Assembly (NCBI GenBank): GCA_002049455.2
Contig: KV918933.1
Span: 62,001-126,000, forward strand
Source of the DNA: Porphyra umbilicalis
Taxonomy: Eukaryota; Rhodophyta; Bangiophyceae; Bangiales; Bangiaceae
Reading direction: 5' to 3'
Length of the DNA: 64,000 nucleotides
Shown: positions 21,720 to 31,948 of the stretch, piece after piece
Layout of the letters: each line of letters opens with the position of its first letter
Numbering within the stretch: position 1 is the first letter of the stretch
The notes under the pieces: model-generated
Database searches by the model: none
What the model was told of the DNA's origin: nothing
What the model saw: only the letters and a program-made list of their open reading frames with translations
Translations under genes and position numbers: made by a program

Positions 21720-24700
21720 TAGGGGTGTCCAATCGGATGGCCGAGCGGAACCGATCGATTCGATTTTTACAAAGCAATCATCGGTTTTCAACCGATTTCG
21801 TTCACGATGCCCCCGCCCGCACGCCTGCACTCAGGTGTCCACAGGGTGCTCCTGCGGTATCGAGAGGCAAGTGTGGGGTTGACCTGCGCTCTCGGGTCTG
21901 TTCGAGGCCCCGTCCAGGCCCGCACTCACATCTGCTCAAGCGACATGCACCCTCCCCGTACCCGACCTCCTTTCTCTCTCCCTCCCCCATCCCCTCCCTC
22001 CCCGACGTTCCTCCTCGACGATCCCCCGCGTCTTTCGTGCGACAATACCGCGTCGGTCACCTCCCTGTGGGGATACATGCAGCACCACTTAGTCTTCTTC
22101 GCCATCATCCATGCCCTTGTCGTCGACGTGCCGTCGGGTTGATTGCTTACGGCAACGATCGTGGCCACCGAGCGCCTGGTTTCCTTTTCGCATTGCTTGA
22201 GCACCGCACCGCGGTTCTGGTACGCTCTATGGGAGGATGTTACTTGCGGGACTCGGCTTTGGCTGTCCGGCTCCTTTTCTTCTGTTAGGTGCCTGTCTGT
22301 CTACGGGAGCCTGGTGTCAGGGTATAGCAGCGTGCATTGCGTTCATTATCTGTTCGTTTTTCTAATATGATGCGCCCGCCTGCACTCGACAAGTACCTGT
22401 CTTCTTCTGGTCTTGTTCCTGCTTGTCCTTCACTCCCTCCTCAATGTACCCTCTCGCCAGGTCTGTACAAGATGTTTGAGTGCATGCCGTACGTGGCGAA
22501 GGTCGTTGGGAGCGAGTGTCGTGGGAGCGAGTACGTGCGCCGTGCGCCGATGCAGGTGCGCTGCCTGGTGGCGTGTGGCCAAGGGTACCCGTGCAGCACG
22601 TCAAATTGAGGTGAGTGTTGGTGGGTTCTTCTGTATGCGCACACACCGAGGTGCTTTGTTCCAAACCAATCTTGTTTTCCCAGGTACTCTTCCTCTGCCT
22701 CTCACTTGTACACCGCACTGTACACCCGTGGTTTTCGTAGCGCAGTGTTTCTCTTGTAACTTGTGCGTCGCTTGCACTGTTTCTGACCCACCTTGCTCGC
22801 CTCACCTGACTTTCTGCTGCTCCCCTTTTGCATCATGGACCAAGCTGCATGAAGTTTTGTTGGTCGATGTACTTGCTGTGTCTTTGCTCTTCTGCGCCGT
22901 CATGCACTGTTCACGGCAGTCCAGCAAAAGTACAGCGGCTTGACCACAAGGCGGAGGCAGACCAGGTGCTTTTTGATGGCCACTTTTTTATTGTGCCATG
23001 CATGGCAATGGGCAATTGCGGGGACCGTGCCGTGCAACGTGGCAGGTCGGCATGAGGGAGGCAGCGCAAGGAGCTGAGCTTGTCGCCGAGGTGGAGGACA
23101 GGGGTTACGGCGATGGGCTTGGACGAGGGGGGGTGGGTTGGCTGTGTAGAACAGGGGGAGTGGAGGCGCCGATCAAATAGGGAGGGGAAGCGTGATGTTT
23201 GCTTCCATTTGCACTTGCTGGAGTTGCATTCAAGTGGTGTCTCCACTGGCAGCGATGGTGTCAACGTCTGTGGCACCGACTGAGTTGGCGACGCCTGAGT
23301 GGCGAGAAGAGGGGGGGTGGTTCAAGCGTGCGCGGGAGGAGTGTTCTCTACGGTGTGTGACGGGGGCCAGAGACGAGATGTCAAACACTCGTCGAAGGTT
23401 CTTACAACCCCCCTCGCACTAACACAATCACCCCGCCTGCCATCCAAGATGGAGAAACACCCCGCCTGCCTAGTTTACGACAGAACAATCATCCCGCCTA
23501 CCCAACCAAACGTGTACAGCGTAACGTCTCACCCGCCGCCTTACACCAAGAGCAGACAACCCCCTGTCATTCTCGGGCAGCCTGTGCCCTCTCCACGCGC
23601 CGGCGGCGCGTCATCTCGTCATGAAGCACAATAAACTTCTCGGCGTTTGGTCCAGTCATCCGAGCTCTAAGGTTGGAGATCGTTCTGCCTGCCTTGGAAA
23701 AAACACGTTCAGACGTCACGCTGGTGGCAGGGATAGCAAGTAGATAACGTGCCCCCAATGCAACACGAGGGAAAAACCTCTCATGGTCACGCCACCAGTC
23801 GAGGACTGGGACGTCAGAGTTGGGGTCGACAGGCAGAGCAAGGTACGCGCCCCACTCCTGCTCCAACGTGCGCGTCGCGAGTGACCCCGCCCCGAACGGC
23901 CGAGCCCTGCCCGCCCCCGCACCACCAGCGCCACTCGCCTCCGCACCTGCAGCCGCCGCCCGCTCCGGTGCACAGAACGACCGCATGCGTCCCTCAAAGG
24001 TGCGACGGCGCTTGACGGAGGGGGCGCCAGCGTCCCGCACCAACCCCGGGGCATCTTCGGCGCCGGCCGCGTGGTCCTTGGCCATCATCCAACGAATAAT
24101 GGCAAAAGCCGTGGCTCGCGCGATTGCAGCAGTGGACACCTCGTTGCCAAAGGATGAACATTTGTCGAACGGGTTCAGTAGAACAGCAGCAACCCGAATA
24201 CCAAACCAGTTCGGGTTCGGACCGCCTCGGCGCTCCGCCTCGCGGCGCGTGTGCATGTCCCTCAGCACGGTGCGCTTCAGCGCTGACAGGGCATCACTGT
24301 CCCCGCTGCTGGGCGCCCCCTCCTGCCGCACATACCAGTAGAGCGTCTCCTCCATAGTGCTCGTGAGGATTGTCTCCGCACCGATGCTTGTCGACGCGTA
24401 CGCAACGAGCTTCAAAAAGTCGACCATCTCCGACAGCGCTGCCAACTCGTGCCTATTGGGGCACTCGACCCGCAACTTTCCCCGCGACAGCGCCGTGTAG
24501 TGGTAGTAGGTGGACAGTGCCGACGGCACGGCGGGCCCGACACGCAAGAAGCGGCGTACCATGGCAAGGGTGGACCCCCACCTCGTCGGACAGTCGACAA
24601 TCAGCCGTGACACAAGCTTTGCCGCAGGTATCCGCTCCCGCCCGTCCCGCACAGCTGCACCCGCCTCCTCCACGTCCACGGCCACCGACATCTCGCGCTG

Positions 24701-26683
24701 GAAGTTTGTGCTTTTGCGACAAAGTTTGGACACAAGCCGCACCTTGGCCAAGATGGTCCGCACCAGCGGAATGGACAGGCCGGCGCGCACCGATAGCTGC
24801 AGCGTGTGCGTGGCACATCTGGCGTGTTGCCACGTCAGGGACGAGGCGCTCGTCGCGCCACCCGCCAGCCACGCACCGCCGTGCAGTGCGGCCGGGATTT
24901 CGGCACAAAACGCATCGGCGCGCACATCCGTGGCGGCCGCGCTCTCGTGTTCGCCACCCGTGGACATCTCTCAAGACTGGCCAGCCGCACCCCCCCCGCC
25001 TGCGCCGTCTTCGCGGTCCGACCCAACGTCCGGTAGATCATCTCCGGCGCCGCCTTCGTCGTCGTCGGAGTCAAATTCGGGCGCCGCCCCACCACCTGCG
25101 ACACCATGCGCGGCATCGGCACCGTCCAAGCTGCTGCTGCCTCGCGCAGTTGTGCTCGCCGCAGCACTGGCAGCCGCGCCTCCGCGGACTGCAGCGGCGC
25201 CGCCACAGTCGCCCCCAATCTCGAGACCCATCGCGAGTCCATCAGCCTCTTCCACGTGACCAGCTTCCAAATCTTGGCGACCGCCGACGTCGCCAAGCAC
25301 AACCCCAGCCGCAACGCAGTTGCTCGCCCCGTCCGTCCGGACCACGCCAATCTTGCTGCTCAGCCCAAAGTCGCGGGCAATCTGCAGCAAGAAGGCGGCG
25401 ATGGCAAGTGCAGTGTGCCTGCCTTCCACGATGCAGCATCGCAGCACGCACGTCTCCAGCTCCCATCCGCTGCTTATAAACGACACTACAAAGGAGCCAC
25501 AGGCGTCGTTTGCCGTGGACGTCCACATGTCTGAGTTGACATGGCATACGTCCAAGTCCTTGAGGGAGGTCCGTACTCGTAGTTGGTGGCGCTTGAAGCG
25601 GGAGGTGACGGCGCGCGAGAGAGTTGAGCGGGACGCCACAGTCAAACGAGGGTTGGCCGCAAAAATCATGGACACGTAGGCTTCGTCATCGACTATAGAT
25701 TCAGGGCACAGCGTTGAGACGACCATGTCCACTTGTCGCTCATTGAAGGCCTTCTGCACAGGGTGCGTCGGGTGGAAAGTTTTTTGCGACTTGAAGAACA
25801 TTGGCAGCTGCCCTTAGCCCGCAATGGGGCCTTGAAATGCCCGAGTAGGCTCGACACTCACCATGCCCGGGACGCTTGCAGCCGGGCGGGTGGTCGGCGC
25901 CGTCGTCAGGTCCACGCCATGGTGGTCCTTGAGATGTCGGAGTAGATTGGTCGTCCCGCTTGAATGGGTCACGCGCGACGCGCGCGACGGGAGGCCCTTG
26001 TGGTCCTTGTGCACGCAAATATACTGGCCGGGGTTGACCATACCTCCCATTGGCACTTTAAACTCCGACCGAAAGTACGCGTACGCAGGGCTCCGCCGCT
26101 GGCCCGCAGGAACCGCCCCCCACTTGATCCCGGTACCCGGCCGCCAGCTGGAGCGAGGCGCCAGCGGAAGCTCGCTGGTCTCGACAACTGCCCCATCAGA
26201 GACCGGTGGGGCGGTACCGGCACGTGCTGGCAGCGGGGGGCATACCGGAGACAAGGGAGCAACCCCTGAGGTCGACGGAGGATCAGGGGGTGAGGTGGTG
26301 TCCGCGTGGGCGGTGGTAGTGAGAGGTGGGGTGACCATGGCCGGCGGGGCTCGTGGAGTGGATCACTCCCGAGAGGACTGGCGCGACGTCAGCGCGGGGA
26401 AGCGGCCAGAACGACAGCAGGCGACGAGTCCAGACTGCCAGACGTTTGGACTGGTGAGTTTGAGACGCCAGTCGTTTGAACTGTTTGAGAAAAAACGGCT
26501 ATATATGTTGGAGCTGATCCATTGCACGCGCACAATTGAAGGATCCTTTCGGATTTACATGCATTTAAATACAAAATCGGAACTGCCGATTTTGGTCTCA
26601 CGGTACCGGTTTTAAATCGATCGCCATTTTCGGGCCAATCAACCGATTTGAACCGATTTCAATCAACCAGTTGGACACCCCTA
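21720..26683 (-). mobile_element. hAT DNA transposon, whole ends with 8-bp target duplication
   Basis: The element is bounded by perfect 13-bp inverted repeats, TAGGGGTGTCCAA at 21720-21732 and its complement at 26671-26683. An exact 8-bp duplication ATGACAGG lies outside each end (21712-21719, 26684-26691), the hAT hallmark. Just inside both ends are repeated AACCGATTT-like words, likely transposase-binding subterminal repeats. The transposase lies in the right-hand part on the minus strand. The left 1.8 kb (21733-23566) holds no gene I recognise and is unusually long for a hAT end, so it may carry unrecognised cargo or a nested insertion. Exact ends and duplication argue for a fairly recent insertion. 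Confidence 0.95.
23567..26338 (-). pseudogene. hAT transposase (ZBED-like), frame split by two stop codons
   Basis: A single reading frame of about 924 codons encodes a cut-and-paste hAT transposase. Near residues 80-150 is a BED-finger-like segment (YICVHKDHKG ... NLLRHLKDHHG) in which the second zinc Cys is not evident. The RNase-H-like core follows, with VNSDMWTS and VVRTDGASN carrying the first two catalytic Asp, then CATHTLQLSV and DCPTRWGST. The C-terminal hAT dimerisation domain includes VLDWWRDHERFFPRVALGAR and SVTSERVFSKAGRTIS. Two in-frame stops interrupt it: TAA at 25814-25816, between the BED part and the core, and TGA at 24971-24973, in an Asp/Gly/Ala-rich stretch. They could be decay or lie in unrecognised introns; the downstream parts look well conserved. 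Confidence 0.9.
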
Positions 26684-26828
26684 ATGACAGGGCTCGCCGC
26701 CGATCCCACCGGTCCGAGACTTTGGCGTGCCCAGACCAGATTCGACAAACCAGAACAGCCTGTGGGGCGAAGTCCAAATACTGACTCATCGGGGAGTCAT
26801 TTTGACACATCAATGAACGGATTTTCCG

Positions 26829-26998
26829 TAGGGGGCACCCCTCTCCCCGCCCCACGCGCCCCCCGCTACGGCAACGTGACTGTACGTGCCCCCGTGCACG
26901 CTCGAGGCTATGAAGCCGGCCGGCGTGTCCGGTGTCGATGCGTCGCCGAGCGCGCCTCCGCCCTGAAGGCCAGGGTATTGCACGCACGTGCCTGGAAT
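26829..26998 (+). repeat. 711-bp dispersed repeat, copy D (right end only)
   Basis: Only the last ~170 bp of the family are present, ending GTGCCTGGAAT. Immediately to the right, AATGTGCTCCGACCCCAC then TTAA is the exact inverse of TTAA-GTGGGGTCGGAGCACATT at 2351-2372. Confidence 0.75.
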
Positions 26999-27018
26999 GT
27001 GCTCCGACCCCACTTAAA

Positions 27019-28652
27019 GTCTATCTCATCTTATTAGTCCTATGGAAAAACGGCTCTGGTTTCGGCGCATGTACATCAATCGACCCCAAACTTCGTAGAC
27101 GTATCAGAGGGTGGCCCTCGGGTCCTCAGAAGAAAAAACGGAGCACGAAGCGCAGCACATCGCACCCGTTGATGCCCACTTCCGCATTCGTATCGATCAG
27201 GGGCATCCGATCCGCCCGATTCTCGACAGCACCCGATTTATGACTGACCAAATCGGCAGGAACGCAAGGACAGGGAGGCTACGTTTTCAGCCTCGTGAGC
27301 GAGATCTCGTGATGCTGCACGGATAAGGAGCAAGGACGGTGACTGCTGACCAAAGGAAAAGAATTCTCGGTGAACAAGTATCTGAGAAGCGTCAGCCATA
27401 TCAACTTACTGGCAGCGGCCTCCGACTAATGTGGACAGCTGGACGCCCACCGGCGTCAGCGGCATGCTGCCCTGGCTGTCGGCGCCGGCTGCCACCGCCC
27501 CCGCACGCACGCCGTCTCAGCGCAGTGCCGCCTCCGTTCCCTGCCCCCCCCCCCCCCCACCCGCCCACGCTCGGGCCCTTCTGGTGGTGGGCCGGCGCGG
27601 TTGGCCCGTGCCGGCTGTGGGGTCCGCAACGGGGCGGTGGATGTAGGCGCGGTGGCGAATACGGTTGCGATCGCAGCGCCGCCGCCGGCAGTTGCGGGTG
27701 CAGCCGTAGCGCTGACTCCGCTTGCCACGGCGGGTGCGGTGCACGCGACCACGTCGGCGGTTGAAGCACGCCCGTCGCCGGCGGCATCAGCCGCCGCGCT
27801 GAAGTGCAGTGCGGCGCTCGTCGCCGCCGGCGCGACGCTCGTCATCGCCGACGCAAAGCAACTGCAGTTGCGGAGCAGCTGTTCCCCCAACCCCCCCCCC
27901 ACCCCCCCCCGCCCCCCCCCCGCATAGCGCTCCCCGGCGCCGCCGTTGCTTTTCTGGAGCGAATAGTCCGCTTCGGCCATCGGTGCAGTGGCACACACAC
28001 GCTGCCCGATGACGGCGACCACGGGAGGCACGACAGCGACGGCGGGGGAAGGGTGGGGGGGTAGGTGTTCGATGGCGCTTGAGCCACTCAGAGAGGCTTT
28101 CGAGGGCATTCCTGGATTTAATTTGGGAGTGCCCATGCACAGGCGCTCATTGGCTACTGACGAAGTGCGCGACTCGATGGACTGCCGGATCTCGTGAGAT
28201 CGAAACTCAACAGTTGCGCAAGAGATCGCACTTCTGAATAAGCGAACTTTTAAGTAGCCTCCCAATGTCAGGGGATCGCTGCAACAAAACGCTTCCGCTT
28301 CTTCTCGACATACTCTGTATGGACGTCTACCTTCGGCCAGTGGGATTGGAGCGCTGCGCAGAATAGTGCACTCGAATGCACGAGGTATGTGAACATGGGA
28401 CAAATGCGAGAAACGGTGCTGTGACCTCGTGCGGCTCGCCCAGTGTGCCGGAAGGCCTGAAAACGATGCGTCTGAGCCGTATCTTTTCGACATAGGTGTG
28501 CCGTTGAAGGGCTTCCTACAGAAGAATGCGTACCATTTCGTGCAGTAAACAGGTTTGGGGGGTCTCTATCCCTTGTGTGAAGACTGCTTGTCATTTGCGG
28601 TCGTAGCGGCGGAGTTCTGGTCTCTCCAAAAAAAGTGCGGTTCTCAGAGGAC
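27019..28652. other. No gene recognised
   Basis: A GC-rich core (27.4-28.1 kb) with polyC runs at about 27544-27560 and 27889-27921 gives overlapping Ala/Gly/Pro-rich frames on both strands. The longest, 27456-28493 (-), has no domain I recognise. Flanking parts are of ordinary composition. Confidence 0.35.
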
Positions 28653-28654
28653 TA

Positions 28655-29095
28655 TTGCTGATCCCCCAATTCTGTCCTCATCGCCCCGGAACGGTAGTGG
28701 AACGGCAATGAATGCAGATCTCTCATTGGTCGAGCAGTCCGACAGCAGTGCATGTCCGGCCCGATCTTTACAGAATGTGCCCGTACGGCCCCCAATCGCA
28801 CAATCGACGCCTGCGTTTTTCTGCACTTTTCTGCGTATCTCCCAGAAAATCTCGATATCCCAACGATTGCGGGCCGGTTGCTCCCTTGACACGGAAGGGA
28901 TCGGAAGAAAATCTCAAGAAAAAGAAGGATCTCGGTTCTGCACGGAAGCGGCGGTGGGAGAGCCAATAGGACGTCTCAGATTCGTGCTGAGCAGCTGTTT
29001 ACCGCTGCGTTTAACCAATAGATGGCCAGTTCCACAAGAACCGTACCGCCAGGAACCGTTCCTGGTCGATGAGGACAGAATTGGGGGATCAGCAA
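28655..29095. mobile_element. MITE with TTGCTGATCCCC ends and TA target duplication (copy 2)
   Basis: A 441-bp element has perfect ~30-bp inverted ends starting TTGCTGATCCCCCAATTCTG, with TA on both sides (28653-28654 and 29096-29097). It belongs to the same TA-flanked family as 18204-18602. It stands 22 bp left of the next MITE. No coding capacity is seen. Confidence 0.9.
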
Positions 29096-29117
29096 TAATA
29101 GAGTGAGACAGACTTTA

Positions 29118-30200
29118 GGGCGTGTCCAGCAATGGAGCCAACCGTCCAAAACTCCAAACGTGGCCAAACGTGGCTCCGTTTGGCCAACCGGGCATTGGTG
29201 GCTGGGTCGAGCTCCAAAACTTGGGTGTGACGGTCCAAAATTAGCCCTTCCTCACATATTCTAGTTGCCTGGCCTTTAGGACAGGGTGCTCTCAAAGTGT
29301 AGTGATGCACAGATATACTTGGATCAAGGGACTTGATCTTCGTTTCAGAGGTGGCAGGTTGCATTCGTGTCCTCAGGGATCTGAGGGCGTGTCAGTGTTT
29401 GAAGGGTCGCGATGACGCTAAAAGCGAATGAAGTTACGTGGCTGAGAAGGACTGTCCTGCCACAGGGGTCACATGGCCCGGACGGCGCCTGCCCCCCAGC
29501 CCCCCCCCACCGCCCCGAGTTGCGTGCGGCGACCGCGCGCAGCGACTTCAGAGGTTCAACGCGCCCACGATGACCCGCGGGTGATCGCGCCTGCGCGCGG
29601 CTTTTGTTGCGGCGGCTCGTCGGCGAGATCTGAAGCCATCTAGCTAGCGGCGCGGTTAGAGGCGCCCCGTCGCGCGGCGGTCGGTCCCACCCGCCCGCCC
29701 GTGCGCCGTGTCGGCCGCCCCGCCCGCCCTGCGCAGGTGCGCTGCGCGGCGGAGTGACGGTCCCTCCCGTTGGCGTCGCGCGACGCCGGCGCCGCCGCGC
29801 TGCGGTGGCGGCGGCGGCCCCCTTTTCCCGCCCCACGCCCCCCCCGCCACGGAAACGTGGCTGTACGCGCCCCCATGCGCGCTCGCGGCTATGGAGCCGG
29901 CCTGCGTGCCCGGTGTCAGTGCGTCGCCGAGCGCGCCACAGCCCTGAAGGCCAGGGTATTGCACGCACGTGCCTGGAATCCCGAGATGCTCTGTGATCGG
30001 AGCAGATCCAGGGTGGGACGATGGCGGATGCTTGGGCCGCCACAAAAGAGGCCCACCGTCTGGCAGCGCCTACAGCAGCCCAAGATTGAGACGTGATGTG
30101 CCTAGTTTTGGCCCAGCGGTTGGAGAGCCAGTAGCAGGGCCACACGTTGCCCACACGTGGCCGTTGGGTTGGACCGTTGGCTCCATTGCTGGACATGCCC
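29118..30200. mobile_element. Harbinger-type MITE with TTA duplication, split by a 711-bp repeat
   Basis: Inverted ends of 31 bp with two mismatches start GGGC(G/A)TGTCCAGCAATGG, and TTA flanks both ends (29115-29117 and 30201-30203). A 3-bp TTA duplication fits PIF/Harbinger elements. Removing the 711-bp repeat at 29269-29979 leaves a ~370-bp element with no coding capacity, so the repeat appears to have inserted into the MITE. Confidence 0.85.
29269..29979 (+). repeat. 711-bp dispersed repeat, copy E, nearly identical to copy A
   Basis: It has the same length and ends as 2581-3291. Comparing by eye I saw only one clear substitution (2661 A versus G here) in 711 bp. The flanks are unrelated, so this is a recent transposition or copying event rather than a segmental duplication. 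It sits inside the TTA-flanked MITE. Confidence 0.9.
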
Positions 30201-30539
30201 TTAAGCAGCACAGCGCGGACGGCAGCCGCGGTACCGCGGCGCCACGGAGATACGCGGCGAGGATTGCATTTGTTTTGGACTCGGGGAGCGAAATCGGCGA
30301 CGCGCTGCGGAAGTATGAGTGGTTCACCCCTGCACCAATGTCGCACATGAGGAGAGTATCGGAATGTGGCTTTTCATGAGACGGTTGGCACGGACTTGAG
30401 CAGTACTAAACTTTAGCTAGCCCCAGCCGTGTTCTTGACAAGTGTCCAGCAGAGGCCTCTGCTGGTGCGTAGGTCCTGCTCTTTCGAGACCAGGCCGGGA
30501 GTCTCCATTGCTCAGCGGCTTCCGCTTCCCCACCACACC

Positions 30540-31327
30540 ATGTACTTTGCGTCGACAGCCACTGCCATAGTGCCCGTGGCCGACGCCACCGCCCGTGGCG
30601 ACGGCGGCGGAGGCGGCGCGACTGCTCCGCCCCTTGTCGAGGCGCTCCGCGCCAACCGGGGCCACCCACCCCTCGACGGCCTGCCCTACGCCGACGCCTA
30701 CACGGACGAGACGGCCGAGGTGGTCGCCGACCTCATTGCTGCTGAAATGGCCGCCACCCCGTACGTGCCGGGCGCGTACGACGCGTGGGTGGAGCGCCTG
30801 CCGCGGCCGCCGCCGCCGGTGGCCGCCGCCGCCGAAACTGACGGCCACGGCGGCGGCGGCGGCAGCAGCGACGGTGGCGGCGGGAACTATGGCGGCGGGC
30901 CGTCCTCCCCTCCCGGCAGCCCCACTGCGGCGGCGGCAGCCGCCCCCCCGCCCCGCCCCCCCCCTCCCTCGACGCGCGGCTGGCGCTCGCCGCCGAGCGC
31001 CTCGACGCGGCGCGCGTCGCGGCGGCGACGGCGCCCGCCCGATGGGCGGCCGCCAACGCGGACGTGGCCGTCCACGTGGCGCGCGCGGAGCGTGACGCGG
31101 CCGTCGCCGAGGCGGCGGTCGGCGCCCTTAACCAGCGGCGCAAAGCCGCCGCCGTTGCCGCGTCGGACCGCTTGGCGGCGGGGGAGCGCCGCGTCAGGCG
31201 GCGGCTGGGGGAGAATGCGCGGCTCGCCGCGGCGGTGGTGGAGGTGGAGGCGCGCTCGCGCGCGCGGTCGCGCGCAAGGGGGGGGGGGGGGGGGGGGACA
31301 CCGGTGGCCGCCGCCGAGCCGACGTGA
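30540..31327 (+). CDS. Pre-mRNA-splicing factor SPF27/BCAS2 family protein
   Basis: SPF27 (BCAS2 in animals) is a core subunit of the nuclear Prp19/NineTeen complex, which stabilises U5 and U6 during spliceosome activation. From the ATG at 30540, residues ~40-85 match the family's N-terminal signature: PPLDGLPYADAYTDETAEVV, then ADLIAAEM. A Gly/Ser/Pro/Ala-rich linker follows, then a ~115-residue coiled-coil half (SLDARLALAAERLDAAR ... LNQRRKAAAVAASDRL ... ENARLAAAVVEVEA), matching the family's heptad-rich C-terminus. The two halves lie in different frames. The change falls in the C-rich linker (about 30900-30965), so a short intron or a sequence error in the C runs is likely. The end is Gly-rich from a 20-G run before the TGA at 31325. 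The long Ala/Gly insertions are unusual. It converges with the kinase gene. Confidence 0.75.
31278..31297. repeat. Homopolymer run of 20 G
   Basis: Twenty consecutive G lie near the 3' end of the SPF27-like coding region and would encode Gly residues. Length variation here would shift the last few codons. Confidence 0.95.
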
Positions 31328-31948
31328 CGGGTTGGGGGGGTGGGGGGGGGTGGGGGGACGGCGAGCGGCGGTTTGGTTGGGGAGAGGGGAGTGTCGGTGG
31401 GGGTGTAGCCGCGTGCCGCTCGTGGCGGTGGCGGCGGCCGCTACCGCGGCGGCCGTGGCCGCGGCAAACCCGCGGAACGGTACGGGCGCGCGGGCGGGGC
31501 GGCGGCAGGGGATGCGCCGGCGCGGGCCGACCCGCGGCAACCCCGCCGGGCGCCCGCGCCCGCGAGTCGCGGGCGCCGCGCGCTCTGGCGAGCGGTGCGG
31601 AGAGCGGTCGGGGAGGGAAAAAGGCCCCATTGCTTTTTCCAACCGGTCACCAGCTACAAGAAAACGCACACTCTACGGCACAAGAGAGGATAGAATGAAA
31701 AAAGAGTGGGAGACGAGACGCCAGACGCTTGGCCACCCCAACACCTGGCGAGTCAAAAAAAAAAGAAATCGAGGTGGCACACGACAGCATGGCCAGCTCT
31801 GCACGGCAGTGCCGACAGCCGCCGCCGCCGCGGCAGAGCGGCCAGCGACGGCTGGTCGGCCCACCGCAAAGCATCAAAGTGGCGTGCCCATCCCCAGACA
31901 GCCGCGACCGCCCCCCCAGGGTGTGGGGAGGGTGCCGCGGGCGAGCCG
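31328..31948. other. Intergenic region between convergent host genes
   Basis: About 620 bp separate the 3' ends of the SPF27-like gene and the kinase gene. The first half is G-rich; the second is A-rich on + (AAAAAAGAG, AAAAAAAAAAGAAATC). No gene or element is recognised. Confidence 0.5.
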
